From Flavobacteriales bacterium UBA6969 (lineage in GTDB: Bacteria > Bacteroidota > Bacteroidia > Flavobacteriales_D > Sanyastnellaceae): a DNA stretch of 11,806 bases. The position numbers and the translations under genes are program-made. The DNA lies in NCBI GenBank assembly GCA_002448555.1, contig DJYV01000146.1, forward strand, positions 1 through 11,806. Reading direction: 5' to 3'. A model generated the notes under the pieces. The model made no database searches. It was not told the origin of the DNA and saw only the letters and a program-made list of their open reading frames with translations. Below are positions 1 through 6,694 of this stretch, one piece after another (the first letter of the stretch is position 1; the number at the start of each line of letters is the position of its first letter).

Positions 1-1820
1 TAGTTGTCGAGGTTGAAATGCTGGTAGCTCAAGGCGACGTTCATGGTAAACCAGTCATCCGGCTTCTTCCAGCGCTGTCCGAAGCCGACCTGTACCCCCG
101 TGATTTCAAGGGACTGACGGTTTTCGTTCAAATCGCCCGCTTGGAATTGGAGATCGCCATTGGCGTCGAACACATCTTCTCTGTAGCGCTTGGGGATGCC
201 GTTCGACTGGACTGAACGCCACGCCGAAACGCTCAGCGCGTTGGCTTTCTTACCGCCCAACCACGGCTCCATGAAACTCAGGTTGTAGCTCTGGAAGAAG
301 GCTCCATTCGATTGCGCTCGGACAGAGAGGCGCTGACCATCTCCAGTCGGAATGGGCTTCCATGCTCCTTTCTTGAACATGTTCCTCGCGCTGAAGTTGG
401 TGAAGCTGACGCCGAGGGTTCCCACCACTCGTCCGGCGCCCCATCCACCGGACAACTCGATCTGGTCGGATGGCTTTTCCTCAACGGTGTACTCAATGTC
501 AACCGTGCCGTCTTCTGGGTGCTGAATGGGGTTGATTCCAAAGGCCTCTTGGTTGAAGTAATTCAATTGGGCCAATTCCCGCTGGGTTCGGATGATGTCC
601 GTTCGGCTGAACAAGTCTCCGGGCCGGGTGCGTATTTCGCGGTAGATGACGTGGTCGTTGGTCTTGGTGTTGCCTTGGACCATGACCTTGCCAATGCGGA
701 ATTGCTTGCCCTCCATCATGCGTACCTCGATGTCGATGGTGTCGTTTTCGATGCGCGTCTCAATCGGCATCGCTTGGAAGGTGAGGTAGCCGTCGTCTTG
801 GTACAGCGAACTCAAATCGAGCCCTTTCGGGTCCATGAATACCCGCGTTTCGAGCCGTTCCAGATCGTAGATGTCTCCGCGGTTGATGCCCAAAATGGAA
901 TCGAGCTGCGTGCTGCGGTACTTCGTATTGCCAGTAAACGCGATCTCGCCAAAATGGAATTGGTTGCCTTCGCTGATGTCGATTTTAATCCCCACCAAAC
1001 CCTCGGGCAACCGGTAAATGGAATCGCCCAAAACCCGCGCATTCCGGTACCCCTCTTTGTTGTAGAGGCCGATGATTTCGCTGTGCGCTTGGTCGAGGTT
1101 GGCCTCGACGAATTTGCTTGACTTGAAGATGCGGTACCACTTCTTTTCCTTCAAGTCTTTCATGGCGCGCAGCACCTGCTTGGTCTCCAAATTCGCGACG
1201 CCGTCGACGACGATTTCACCGACCTTGATCTTTTCGCCCTTATCGATGGCGATGTTGAGTTTGGCACCGTTTTCAAACGACGAGTCGGCGGTTTGGGTGA
1301 TGGAAATGTCCGCATCCCAAAAGCCTTTGTCGCGGTAGTAATCCCGCAACCGCTTCCGCGCCGTCACCATGACATTCTCGTTCACTACACGTCCGGTGAG
1401 CAGGTCAATTTTGCCCCGAAGGGTTTCCTGCTCGGACCGGTTGACCCCCTCAAACGTGTACCGCGTCAGGCGGGGCAGTTCGACCACTCGAATTACCAAG
1501 TAAACCTGGCTGTCGCGAACTTCGGCCAGTTCGATGGAAATGTCTTCGAAGAGGTTTTGGGCCCAGAGGTTTCGAATGGCGCGGGTAATCTCTTCGCCAG
1601 GGATGGTCAGCTCTTGCCCGATTTGCAACGCACTGAAGAGCTTGACCGCTTGGGCATCGGTGTAATCTGCCCCGAGCACCGTCAATCCAGCAAGGGTGTA
1701 CTTCTTGTCGTAATCCGCCGCATTCGAAACTTGAGCCCACGCCAACTGTGTCGCACACACCACGAGCAGGGTGCAGCCAAGCAACAGGATTCGCATCGCG
1801 GCTTTTCCGGTCTTCTTCAT
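1..1820 (-). CDS. bamA: BamA, outer membrane beta-barrel assembly factor (C-terminus cut by window edge)
   Basis: The reverse strand is open from an ATG at 1820 to the left edge, giving the first 606 residues. The protein is an Omp85-family insertase that folds beta-barrel proteins into the outer membrane. Residues 1-29 form a signal peptide (Lys-Lys N-region, Leu-rich core, cleavage near AWA-Q). Five POTRA-like repeats follow, at about 41-115, 116-195, 198-285, 288-370 and 373-450, the later ones each opening with a pattern such as IGKVMVQGNTKT. The surface-antigen barrel begins near 453 (ELSGGWGAGR), and most of it lies outside the window. The start codon overlaps the uppS stop as ATGA, so the two genes are probably translationally coupled. 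In many Bacteroidota the next genes downstream are Skp/OmpH chaperones, but that region is not visible here. No frameshift or missing repeat is seen. Identity rests on domain order plus neighbours and is secure. Confidence 0.95.
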   Translation of the reverse strand, partial: MKKTGKAAMRILLLGCTLLVVCATQLAWAQVSNAADYDKKYTLAGLTVLGADYTDAQAVKLFSALQIGQELTIPGEEITRAIRNLWAQNLFEDISIELAEVRDSQVYLVIRVVELPRLTRYTFEGVNRSEQETLRGKIDLLTGRVVNENVMVTARKRLRDYYRDKGFWDADISITQTADSSFENGAKLNIAIDKGEKIKVGEIVVDGVANLETKQVLRAMKDLKEKKWYRIFKSSKFVEANLDQAHSEIIGLYNKEGYRNARVLGDSIYRLPEGLVGIKIDISEGNQFHFGEIAFTGNTKYRSTQLDSILGINRGDIYDLERLETRVFMDPKGLDLSSLYQDDGYLTFQAMPIETRIENDTIDIEVRMMEGKQFRIGKVMVQGNTKTNDHVIYREIRTRPGDLFSRTDIIRTQRELAQLNYFNQEAFGINPIQHPEDGTVDIEYTVEEKPSDQIELSGGWGAGRVVGTLGVSFTNFSARNMFKKGAWKPIPTGDGQRLSVRAQSNGAFFQSYNLSFMEPWLGGKKANALSVSAWRSVQSNGIPKRYREDVFDANGDLQFQAGDLNENRQSLEITGVQVGFGQRWKKPDDWFTMNVALSYQHFNLDN

Positions 1821-2590
1821 TTCGATTCAACGTTGTGGTTCGTATCCAACAGGCCGCCAAATCGGCGTTCCCTGTTTTGAAAATCCCGAATGGCACCCAC
1901 GAACTCTTCCTTACCAAAATCCGGCCAAAGTACCGGCGAAAAATGAAACTCCGTATAGGCCATTTGCCACAAAAGGAAATTCGAAATACGGTGTTCACCG
2001 CTCGTTCGAATCATCAACTCCGGGTCGGGTAAGTCCCGGGTGGTCAAATGGTCGGAAATGACTTGGGCATCGACCGCTTCCGGCTCAATCCCGCTGGCCA
2101 TCAGGGCCTTGATGGCCTCGACCATTTCCCATTTTGAACTGTAGCTCAGGGCCAGGATCAATTCGAGGTTTTGCTGGTGGGCCGTTTGTTCTGCCGCCAA
2201 CTTGAGTTGTGCCTGGCAGGAAGACGGAAGGGCGCCGGTGTCCCCAATTGTTCGTAAGCGCACGCCTTTGTCCGCCAGCGACTCGACTTCTTTGATCAAT
2301 GTCTCGACCAACAGGTCCATGAGGGCATTCACCTCCTCAACGGGCCGGCTCCAATTTTCAGTGCTGAACGCGTACAGCGTCAGATGCTTCACTCCGAGTT
2401 CCAAAGCCGCTTCAACAGAGGCGCGGACGGAATCGATTCCGTTGATGTGACCGAACACCCGAGATTCCCCGCGCTCTTTCGCCCAACGTCCGTTCCCATC
2501 CATGATGATGGCCACGTGCTTGGGAATGCGGTCGGGATCCAATCCACATGCAGCACATCGTTCCGACTGTTCGTTTTGTACCGCCTTCAT
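1817..2590 (-). CDS. uppS: Isoprenyl transferase (undecaprenyl diphosphate synthase)
   Basis: This 257-residue cis-prenyltransferase condenses isopentenyl diphosphate onto farnesyl diphosphate to make the C55 carrier lipid for peptidoglycan and other envelope polymers. It acts at the cytoplasmic face of the inner membrane. The diagnostic motifs are present: IIMDGNGRWA at 28-37 with the catalytic Asp31, FGH at 46-48, YAFSTENW at 73-80, ALSYSSKWE at 147-155, and the C-terminal LMIRTSGEHRISNFLLWQ block starting at 192, with Arg195 and Arg201 placed to bind diphosphate. The length is normal for the family. The first 20 residues, before the conserved PKHVAIIMDG, carry a CAAC (Cys12, Cys15) whose role is unknown. 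The ATG at 2590 overlaps the porG stop and the TGA overlaps the bamA start, both as ATGA, which supports this start and operon membership. Confidence 0.97.
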   Translation of the reverse strand: MKAVQNEQSERCAACGLDPDRIPKHVAIIMDGNGRWAKERGESRVFGHINGIDSVRASVEAALELGVKHLTLYAFSTENWSRPVEEVNALMDLLVETLIKEVESLADKGVRLRTIGDTGALPSSCQAQLKLAAEQTAHQQNLELILALSYSSKWEMVEAIKALMASGIEPEAVDAQVISDHLTTRDLPDPELMIRTSGEHRISNFLLWQMAYTEFHFSPVLWPDFGKEEFVGAIRDFQNRERRFGGLLDTNHNVESK

Positions 2591-3507
2591 ATCTCAGACC
2601 AACACGTGGTGGGTTTTTTGCTGATCCGGAAACTCAACGAAGCCGTGATGTACGCATACATATCCGTGCGGGATGGGTCTCCACGCTGCAGCCCCCCTTG
2701 GTTATTGACTCCTCCTTCTGGCAGCAGCGAGCGATCGGCCAAGGCGGCTGTTACCTCCCCGCGCTCTTGCAACAACACCGCTCGGTCGGCGTACATCCCG
2801 CTCACATCATCGAGGTAGTCCGTCCACGTTTTGCGCACGCCCCAGTCGATGTTGAGCGTGGTGAACGGTCCAATGTTCGATTTGAACCCAAATCCGAACG
2901 GAATGGAAATCCCCGTGGTTCCGTAGGCATCCACGCCATTCGCTTCGCCCCATGTGGTTCCTTGGCCCTCCGTTCCGAGCGGTTGAAGCGGGGTCCAAAG
3001 GCCGTCCAATTTAGCTTCAGGCATGTGCGTGTATACGCCCAATCCAGCGTACAAAAATGCGGTGAGGCGGTGCCCCGGATTGCCAATTTGATGGTCGAGG
3101 TAGTTGATTTCGAACAAAGCACTCAGCTCGCCGACGTCGTTGCGAAAATGGAGGTTGCGGTTCTGCTGCCAAGGGTCGGGGCTGTCCGCATCCCATGCCT
3201 CGATGCGCCCCTGGAAGTAATTGATGCGCAACCCCAGCCGGGTGGAGAAATTGTGCCGGTAAAACCCGCCATACCCCACCGTCAAGCGGCCCCCAAGGTG
3301 CGCATTGGGGTTGATGTCGCCCTTGTAGTAGGCTGTCCCCAGTGCGATTCCAATTTCTTTGGATTGCTCAAACTTTCGTTGGCCCCACGCAGGCACCACA
3401 GCCGAAGCACCCATAATGAGCGCGATGAGGCAGATCCATGCAGTGGCGGTGGAGTGGGCTTTTTCCAACGGTTCTAAGGCTTTCGAACGAACGAGTCTAT
3501 AACGCAC
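2587..3507 (-). CDS. porG: PorG-like (DUF6089) outer membrane protein of the type IX secretion system
   Basis: This is a 306-residue predicted beta-barrel protein. After a hydrophobic signal segment (about residues 22-41, cleavage near PAWG-Q) comes an early motif typical of this family, ALGTAYYKGDINP (about 55-67). Alternating aromatic and polar strands follow, such as VGYGGFYRHNFSTRLGLRINY, and a final strand ITASLSFRI. In Bacteroidota, proteins of this family (PorG in Porphyromonas) are outer-membrane components of the T9SS and are often encoded between nadK and uppS, as here. The longest reading starts at a GTG at 3507 and gives an unusually long, positively charged N-region. An in-frame TTG at 3468 would give a more ordinary signal peptide, so the start is uncertain. 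It overlaps uppS by 4 bases and lies 71 bases after nadK. Family call: good. Direct T9SS role: inferred from family and context. Confidence 0.78.
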   Translation of the reverse strand: MRYRLVRSKALEPLEKAHSTATAWICLIALIMGASAVVPAWGQRKFEQSKEIGIALGTAYYKGDINPNAHLGGRLTVGYGGFYRHNFSTRLGLRINYFQGRIEAWDADSPDPWQQNRNLHFRNDVGELSALFEINYLDHQIGNPGHRLTAFLYAGLGVYTHMPEAKLDGLWTPLQPLGTEGQGTTWGEANGVDAYGTTGISIPFGFGFKSNIGPFTTLNIDWGVRKTWTDYLDDVSGMYADRAVLLQERGEVTAALADRSLLPEGGVNNQGGLQRGDPSRTDMYAYITASLSFRISKKPTTCWSEI

Positions 3508-3578
3508 GAAAATACGTGGAATTGTGTCCCGTAATTGAAAAAAACACCCAACAAAACCAGGACTTTATCCACGAAAAA
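3508..3578 (-). other. AT-rich nadK-porG spacer
   Basis: This 71-base gap is the longest within the minus-strand cluster and is clearly richer in A and T than the flanking genes. In the direction of transcription it carries TTTTG followed by a run of seven T. A TATTTTCG string, one mismatch from the Bacteroidota -7 box TAnnTTTG, abuts the proposed GTG start of porG. No convincing hairpin precedes the T run, so I do not call a terminator. The gap could hold an internal promoter for porG-uppS-bamA. If the TATTTTCG box were used, translation would have to begin downstream of the GTG. This is only suggestive. Confidence 0.25.
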
Positions 3579-4457
3579 TCAGCGGTCGCGCGGGTCCACC
3601 CCCCAGTGCATTTTGGCGCGCACGGTGCTGAAGAATTCTTGGTGTTCAAGGTTCATCAAAAACAACCGAAACGGCGCCGTCGTCACCTGGACCTTTCGCC
3701 CTCCATCAAGGATGAACATGCGCGAATCCAAGCTCAGCAAAAACTGGTTTTCCCGACCATCCGCGACCAATTGCAATGTGCCCTCTGCGGGGATGACGAG
3801 CGGACGATTGTTGAGGTTATGCGGGGCAACGGGGTTGATGCACAGCACCTCTGACCCGGGCATCACGATGGGGCCGCCCGCACTGAGGGAATACGCCGTC
3901 GAACCGGTTGGCGTTGAGAGGATCAGGCCGTCTGCCCAATAATTGTTCACGAACGCGTCGTCCCGCAGGACTTCCACCGCCACCATGCTCGAGGTATCGC
4001 GTTTCATAATGGCCACTTCGTTCAACGCATAGGGGAAGTCCCCCAACTCCATGCCATCGACCTCCACCTGCAACATCAAGCGCTCCTCATACCAGACTTT
4101 GCCCGCAGCCACTGCGTCCATCGCAAGGTCGATTTCATCAATCCTGACGTTGGACAAAAATCCCAACCGACCCGTGTTCACCCCCAATACAGGGATTTCG
4201 GTGTCCCGAACCCAAATGGCCGCTTCGAGCACCGTACCATCACCACCGATGGCCACCAACAGATCGTATCCATTCAAGGCGGATGGCTCGTCGAACGCCT
4301 CCCAGTCCTTTGCGCGGCCCATGCGTTCATCCAGGATTCGCTTGAAATTCGATTCCACAATCGGAGCCGGATCCAGTTCGCGGATGCGCGCCAAGATGTG
4401 CTTGATGGCATCATCGTACTCCGGCGCAAACGTCTTTCCGTGGATGGCGATTTTCAT
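3579..4457 (-). CDS. nadK: NAD kinase
   Basis: This 292-residue cytosolic enzyme phosphorylates NAD at the 2' hydroxyl to make NADP, the sole de novo route to NADP. The GGDGT motif at 71-75, which binds the phosphate donor and holds the catalytic Asp, is intact. LGVNTGRLGFL follows at 91-101, then NEVAI at 146-150 and TPTGSTAYSLSAGG at 182-195, the second signature of the NadK fold. Length and motif spacing match bacterial NadK. It begins 15 bases after the CBS/ACT-like gene on the same strand, so the two are almost certainly co-transcribed, and porG follows after 71 bases. In Bacteroidota nadK is commonly found in this cluster. No odd residues were seen. Confidence 0.97.
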   Translation of the reverse strand: MKIAIHGKTFAPEYDDAIKHILARIRELDPAPIVESNFKRILDERMGRAKDWEAFDEPSALNGYDLLVAIGGDGTVLEAAIWVRDTEIPVLGVNTGRLGFLSNVRIDEIDLAMDAVAAGKVWYEERLMLQVEVDGMELGDFPYALNEVAIMKRDTSSMVAVEVLRDDAFVNNYWADGLILSTPTGSTAYSLSAGGPIVMPGSEVLCINPVAPHNLNNRPLVIPAEGTLQLVADGRENQFLLSLDSRMFILDGGRKVQVTTAPFRLFLMNLEHQEFFSTVRAKMHWGVDPRDR

Positions 4458-4472
4458 ACTGCTAAGGAACGG

Positions 4473-5123
4473 CTATTGTCGTAAATAACGCATGAACGCA
4501 TCGTATCGTTCGCGCATTTCCTCCTCCAATTGCGGTGCATGCAAGAAGGATTGAATCGAATACCCAAACCGCTGAAAGGTCTGGATGACTGGCTCAATGT
4601 CCTCCGTAGCCACCTTCAATGTCACCTCAACATTGCTCGAATTCTCCGGCTGGGAGGTTGTGCAAGCGATGACACGCGTACCGGCACCTTCGGCCAGCCG
4701 TGCCACTTCCGAGATGGACAAGTCGCCCTCGGGTACCTCCAAAATCACCACACCACCGCGCGTCGCCCAGTGGGACTGCTCGGCCAAGAAATGCACCACC
4801 GAGGCCGCATTCACGCACCCCTTGTACGCCCCCTCGTCCACCACGGGCAAGGCATCCACCTCCGCGGCGACCAGTTGGCCCACCACGTCGTACAAGTGGT
4901 TTTGCGGCGTCGTGAACACGGCGCGCGCTTGAAATGCCGCCATGGGAGTTTCCTCATCCAAATCCATCAGGTCATCCTCGTAAATGAGCCCTGAAAACTC
5001 GTCGCCATTGACCAAAGGCAGGTGGCGAACCTTGTATTCATCCATCAAATGCAGCACCCGACCCGCCGAATCTTCGGGTTTCACGGCCGGGAGATCAGAA
5101 TTCATTAGGCGCTCTGCGTACAT
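4473..5123 (-). CDS. CBS-pair protein with ACT-like C-terminal domain, upstream of nadK
   Basis: This is a 216-residue soluble protein of unknown specific function. Two CBS motifs occupy about 3-55 (ERLMNSDLPAVKPEDS, then VRHLPLVNGDEFSGLI) and 65-115 (ALPVVDEGAYKGCV). CBS pairs usually bind adenine nucleotides and act as energy or ligand sensors. Residues 121-190 read as a beta-alpha-beta-beta-alpha-beta unit (GVVILEV, ISEVARLAEGAGTRVIACTTS, VEVTLKV, IEPVIQTFQRFGYSI), like a small ACT ligand-binding domain. I chose the ATG at 5123 because homologous CBS proteins begin just before this point. The same frame stays open to 5756, but that stretch lies antisense to pdxJ and has no domain. The gene ends 15 bases before nadK, so a regulatory or sensing role tied to NADP or envelope supply is possible but inferred. 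The ACT call is from pattern only. Confidence 0.85.
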   Translation of the reverse strand: MYAERLMNSDLPAVKPEDSAGRVLHLMDEYKVRHLPLVNGDEFSGLIYEDDLMDLDEETPMAAFQARAVFTTPQNHLYDVVGQLVAAEVDALPVVDEGAYKGCVNAASVVHFLAEQSHWATRGGVVILEVPEGDLSISEVARLAEGAGTRVIACTTSQPENSSNVEVTLKVATEDIEPVIQTFQRFGYSIQSFLHAPQLEEEMRERYDAFMRYLRQ

Positions 5124-5127
5124 GGCG

Positions 5128-5135
5128 TAATTTTG
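5128..5135 (+). promoter_or_regulatory. Candidate -7 box for pdxJ
   Basis: TAATTTTG matches the Bacteroidota primary-sigma -7 consensus TAnnTTTG at every fixed position. It lies in the 63-base divergent gap and would give a leader of about 45 bases before the pdxJ ATG at 5187. No good TTG/TTTG -33 box is visible at the usual distance upstream, where the sequence is already inside the divergent CBS gene. Confidence 0.35.
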
Positions 5136-5175
5136 CGTCAATCCACCGATGGAATGCACCGGAGGTGTTGGAATC

Positions 5176-5206
5176 GAAAGGTACGGATGACTCGACTCAG
5201 CGTCAA
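5176..5206 (-). promoter_or_regulatory. Candidate promoter for the CBS-nadK-porG-uppS-bamA operon
   Basis: On the reverse strand TTG (5206-5204) is followed after 20 bases by TACCTTTC (5183-5176), which is TAnnTTTG with one mismatch at the last base. The spacing fits the Bacteroidota -33/-7 pattern and would leave a leader of about 45 bases to the ATG at 5123. The site overlaps the start of pdxJ and its AAAGG ribosome-binding sequence, so the two directions could interfere with each other. Low certainty. Confidence 0.28.
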
Positions 5207-5912
5207 CGTCAATAAAATTGCGACCCTGCGCAATGCACGTGGGGGAAGTGTTCCCAACGTGGCACAAGCCGCCACACGCATCCAACAGTTTGGTGCTCAG
5301 GGAATTACAGTGCACCCTCGGCCTGATGAACGCCACATTACGTATGCGGATGTGCGGGAACTGCGGGAGGTGGTCACCACGGAATTCAATGTGGAAGGCT
5401 ATCCATCTGCGTCGTTTTTGGAGTTGGTTTTGGAGGCCCGGCCGGAGCAGGTCACGCTCGTACCCGACCCTCCAGGTGCACTCACTTCGGATCACGGATG
5501 GGATGTCACCCAGCACCGCGACCTGCTCAAAGAATCCATTCAGGCACTCCAATCGGCAGGGATGCGGGTGAGCCTGTTCACCGGGACGGAAGAAGCCGAC
5601 ATCGAGGCCGCGGCGGCCATTGGCACGGACCGCATCGAGCTGTACACCGAGCCCTACGCACGGGAATACGCCCAGGGCCGGCCGGAAGCTGTGGTGCCCT
5701 TCGCCCGGGCGGCCACCTTTGCCCACGCCTGCGGGTTGGAGGTCAATGCGGGCCACGACCTCGACGCGAACAACCTACGGCATTTTGCGGCCAACGTGCC
5801 CTATTTGCAAGAGGTCAGCATCGGACACGCGCTCATTTCCGAAGCCCTGTATGCCGGTTTGGAACAAACGGTGAAGACCTACTTGGCCTGCTTGGACATC
5901 CCCAGCCCATGA
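5187..5912 (+). CDS. pdxJ: Pyridoxine 5'-phosphate synthase PdxJ
   Basis: This 241-residue TIM-barrel enzyme condenses 3-amino-1-hydroxyacetone phosphate with 1-deoxy-xylulose 5-phosphate to form pyridoxine 5'-phosphate, the ring-closing step of DXP-dependent vitamin B6 synthesis. It opens with SVNVNKIATLRNARGG. HPRPDERHI at 43-51 supplies His43 and phosphate-binding Arg residues, Glu70 sits in NVEGYP as the expected acid/base Glu, and the LTSDHGWD loop is at 99-106. His190 lies in NAGHDLDANN, and SIGHALISEAL at 211-221 is the C-terminal phosphate-site motif. The start is the ATG at 5187, six bases after an AAAGG, because the conserved N-terminus begins there; an upstream in-frame ATG at 5133 would add 18 residues with no family similarity. 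The stop overlaps the next gene as ATGA. Confidence 0.96.
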   Translation: MTRLSVNVNKIATLRNARGGSVPNVAQAATRIQQFGAQGITVHPRPDERHITYADVRELREVVTTEFNVEGYPSASFLELVLEARPEQVTLVPDPPGALTSDHGWDVTQHRDLLKESIQALQSAGMRVSLFTGTEEADIEAAAAIGTDRIELYTEPYAREYAQGRPEAVVPFARAATFAHACGLEVNAGHDLDANNLRHFAANVPYLQEVSIGHALISEALYAGLEQTVKTYLACLDIPSP

Positions 5913-6691
5913 CGTCCGATCGACTCGAACTCTTCAGCCGCGCACTGGGCGAGGACAACGCGCCAGACCTCGTCATCTTGCACGGCTTGCTCGGCACCTC
6001 GGACAATTGGCAGACCTTGGGCAAGCGATTTGCCGAAACCCACCGCGTGCACCTCATCGATCAGCGCAACCACGGTCGCAGCCCGCACCACCCCGTGCAC
6101 AGCTATGAAGCGATGGCGGAAGACCTGCTGCACTACCTCGATGAACTCCACATCCAGCGCGCGAGCATCATCGGTCACAGCATGGGCGGGAAAACGGCCT
6201 TGGTATTTGCCCATCGGCATCCCGACCGCGTGCACAAACTCGTGGTCGCGGACATGGCCGCGCGCGCCTACGCCCCACACCACGGGTCCATCTTCGACGC
6301 CCTGCTGTCCGCCCCGATCGATTCAGCGGAAAGCCGGTCGGTCGTGGAGACCCACTTGACAAACCGACTGGATGACTCAGGGGTGGTGGCCTTTTTGATG
6401 AAAAACCTGCGGCGCGAAAAGTCAGGGGGATTCACGTGGCGTCCCAACATCGCCGTGCTCGCACCGGCCATAGGCGCCGTGGTAGACGAAGTGCCGCTGA
6501 GCATGAACACCCTGCCAACACTCGCGATTTACGGTGGCAAGTCGAACTATGTCGATGCAAGTGACCTCGACCAATTCCAATCGGCGTGCATGCAGTTTCA
6601 GTCCCATGAAATCGAGGACGCGGGCCATTGGCTTCACGCCAGCCATCCAGAAGAATTCTTCGAAGAGGTAGCGGATTTCCTCGGTGCTTGA
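5909..6691 (+). CDS. Alpha/beta hydrolase, YbfF-like esterase
   Basis: This is a 260-residue cytosolic serine hydrolase. HGLLGTSDNW at 25-34 forms the oxyanion-hole loop, DQRNHGRSPH is at 51-60, and the nucleophile elbow GHSMGG at 89-94 puts the nucleophile at Ser91. His240 in DAGHWLHASHPEEF is the catalytic base, and Asp115 (VVADMA) is the likely acid if the site matches E. coli YbfF. A cap region lies between about 118 and 200. The substrate is not known; YbfF-type enzymes act in vitro on short acyl esters and acyl-CoA. The ATG overlaps the pdxJ stop by 4 bases, so the two are co-transcribed, a pairing seen in other Bacteroidota. A functional link to vitamin B6 is not shown. The frame is open further upstream inside pdxJ, but that extension is out of frame with PdxJ and non-homologous. 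Confidence 0.9.
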   Translation: MTSDRLELFSRALGEDNAPDLVILHGLLGTSDNWQTLGKRFAETHRVHLIDQRNHGRSPHHPVHSYEAMAEDLLHYLDELHIQRASIIGHSMGGKTALVFAHRHPDRVHKLVVADMAARAYAPHHGSIFDALLSAPIDSAESRSVVETHLTNRLDDSGVVAFLMKNLRREKSGGFTWRPNIAVLAPAIGAVVDEVPLSMNTLPTLAIYGGKSNYVDASDLDQFQSACMQFQSHEIEDAGHWLHASHPEEFFEEVADFLGA

Positions 6692-6694
6692 CCG

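Noticed and set aside
312..1121. 269-codon plus-strand reading frame opposite bamA
   Set aside because: The minus strand encodes continuous POTRA repeats here; the plus-strand product has no recognisable domain and is a shadow of GC-rich codon use.
2548..3477. 309-codon plus-strand reading frame opposite porG
   Set aside because: No domain or signal; the opposite strand carries a barrel protein with a signal peptide in a conserved gene order.
3541..3550. Run of T on the minus strand after nadK as a possible terminator
   Set aside because: No stable GC-rich stem precedes it, and the genes downstream look like the same operon.
5124..5756. Long N-terminal extension of the CBS protein, open to 5756 on the minus strand
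   Set aside because: It would lie antisense to nearly all of pdxJ and shows no domain; the CBS motif starts just after the ATG at 5123.
5498..5908. N-terminal extension of the hydrolase inside pdxJ
   Set aside because: It is out of frame with a well-supported PdxJ, is Arg/Gly/His-rich as shadows are, and the ATG at 5909 forms the usual ATGA overlap.
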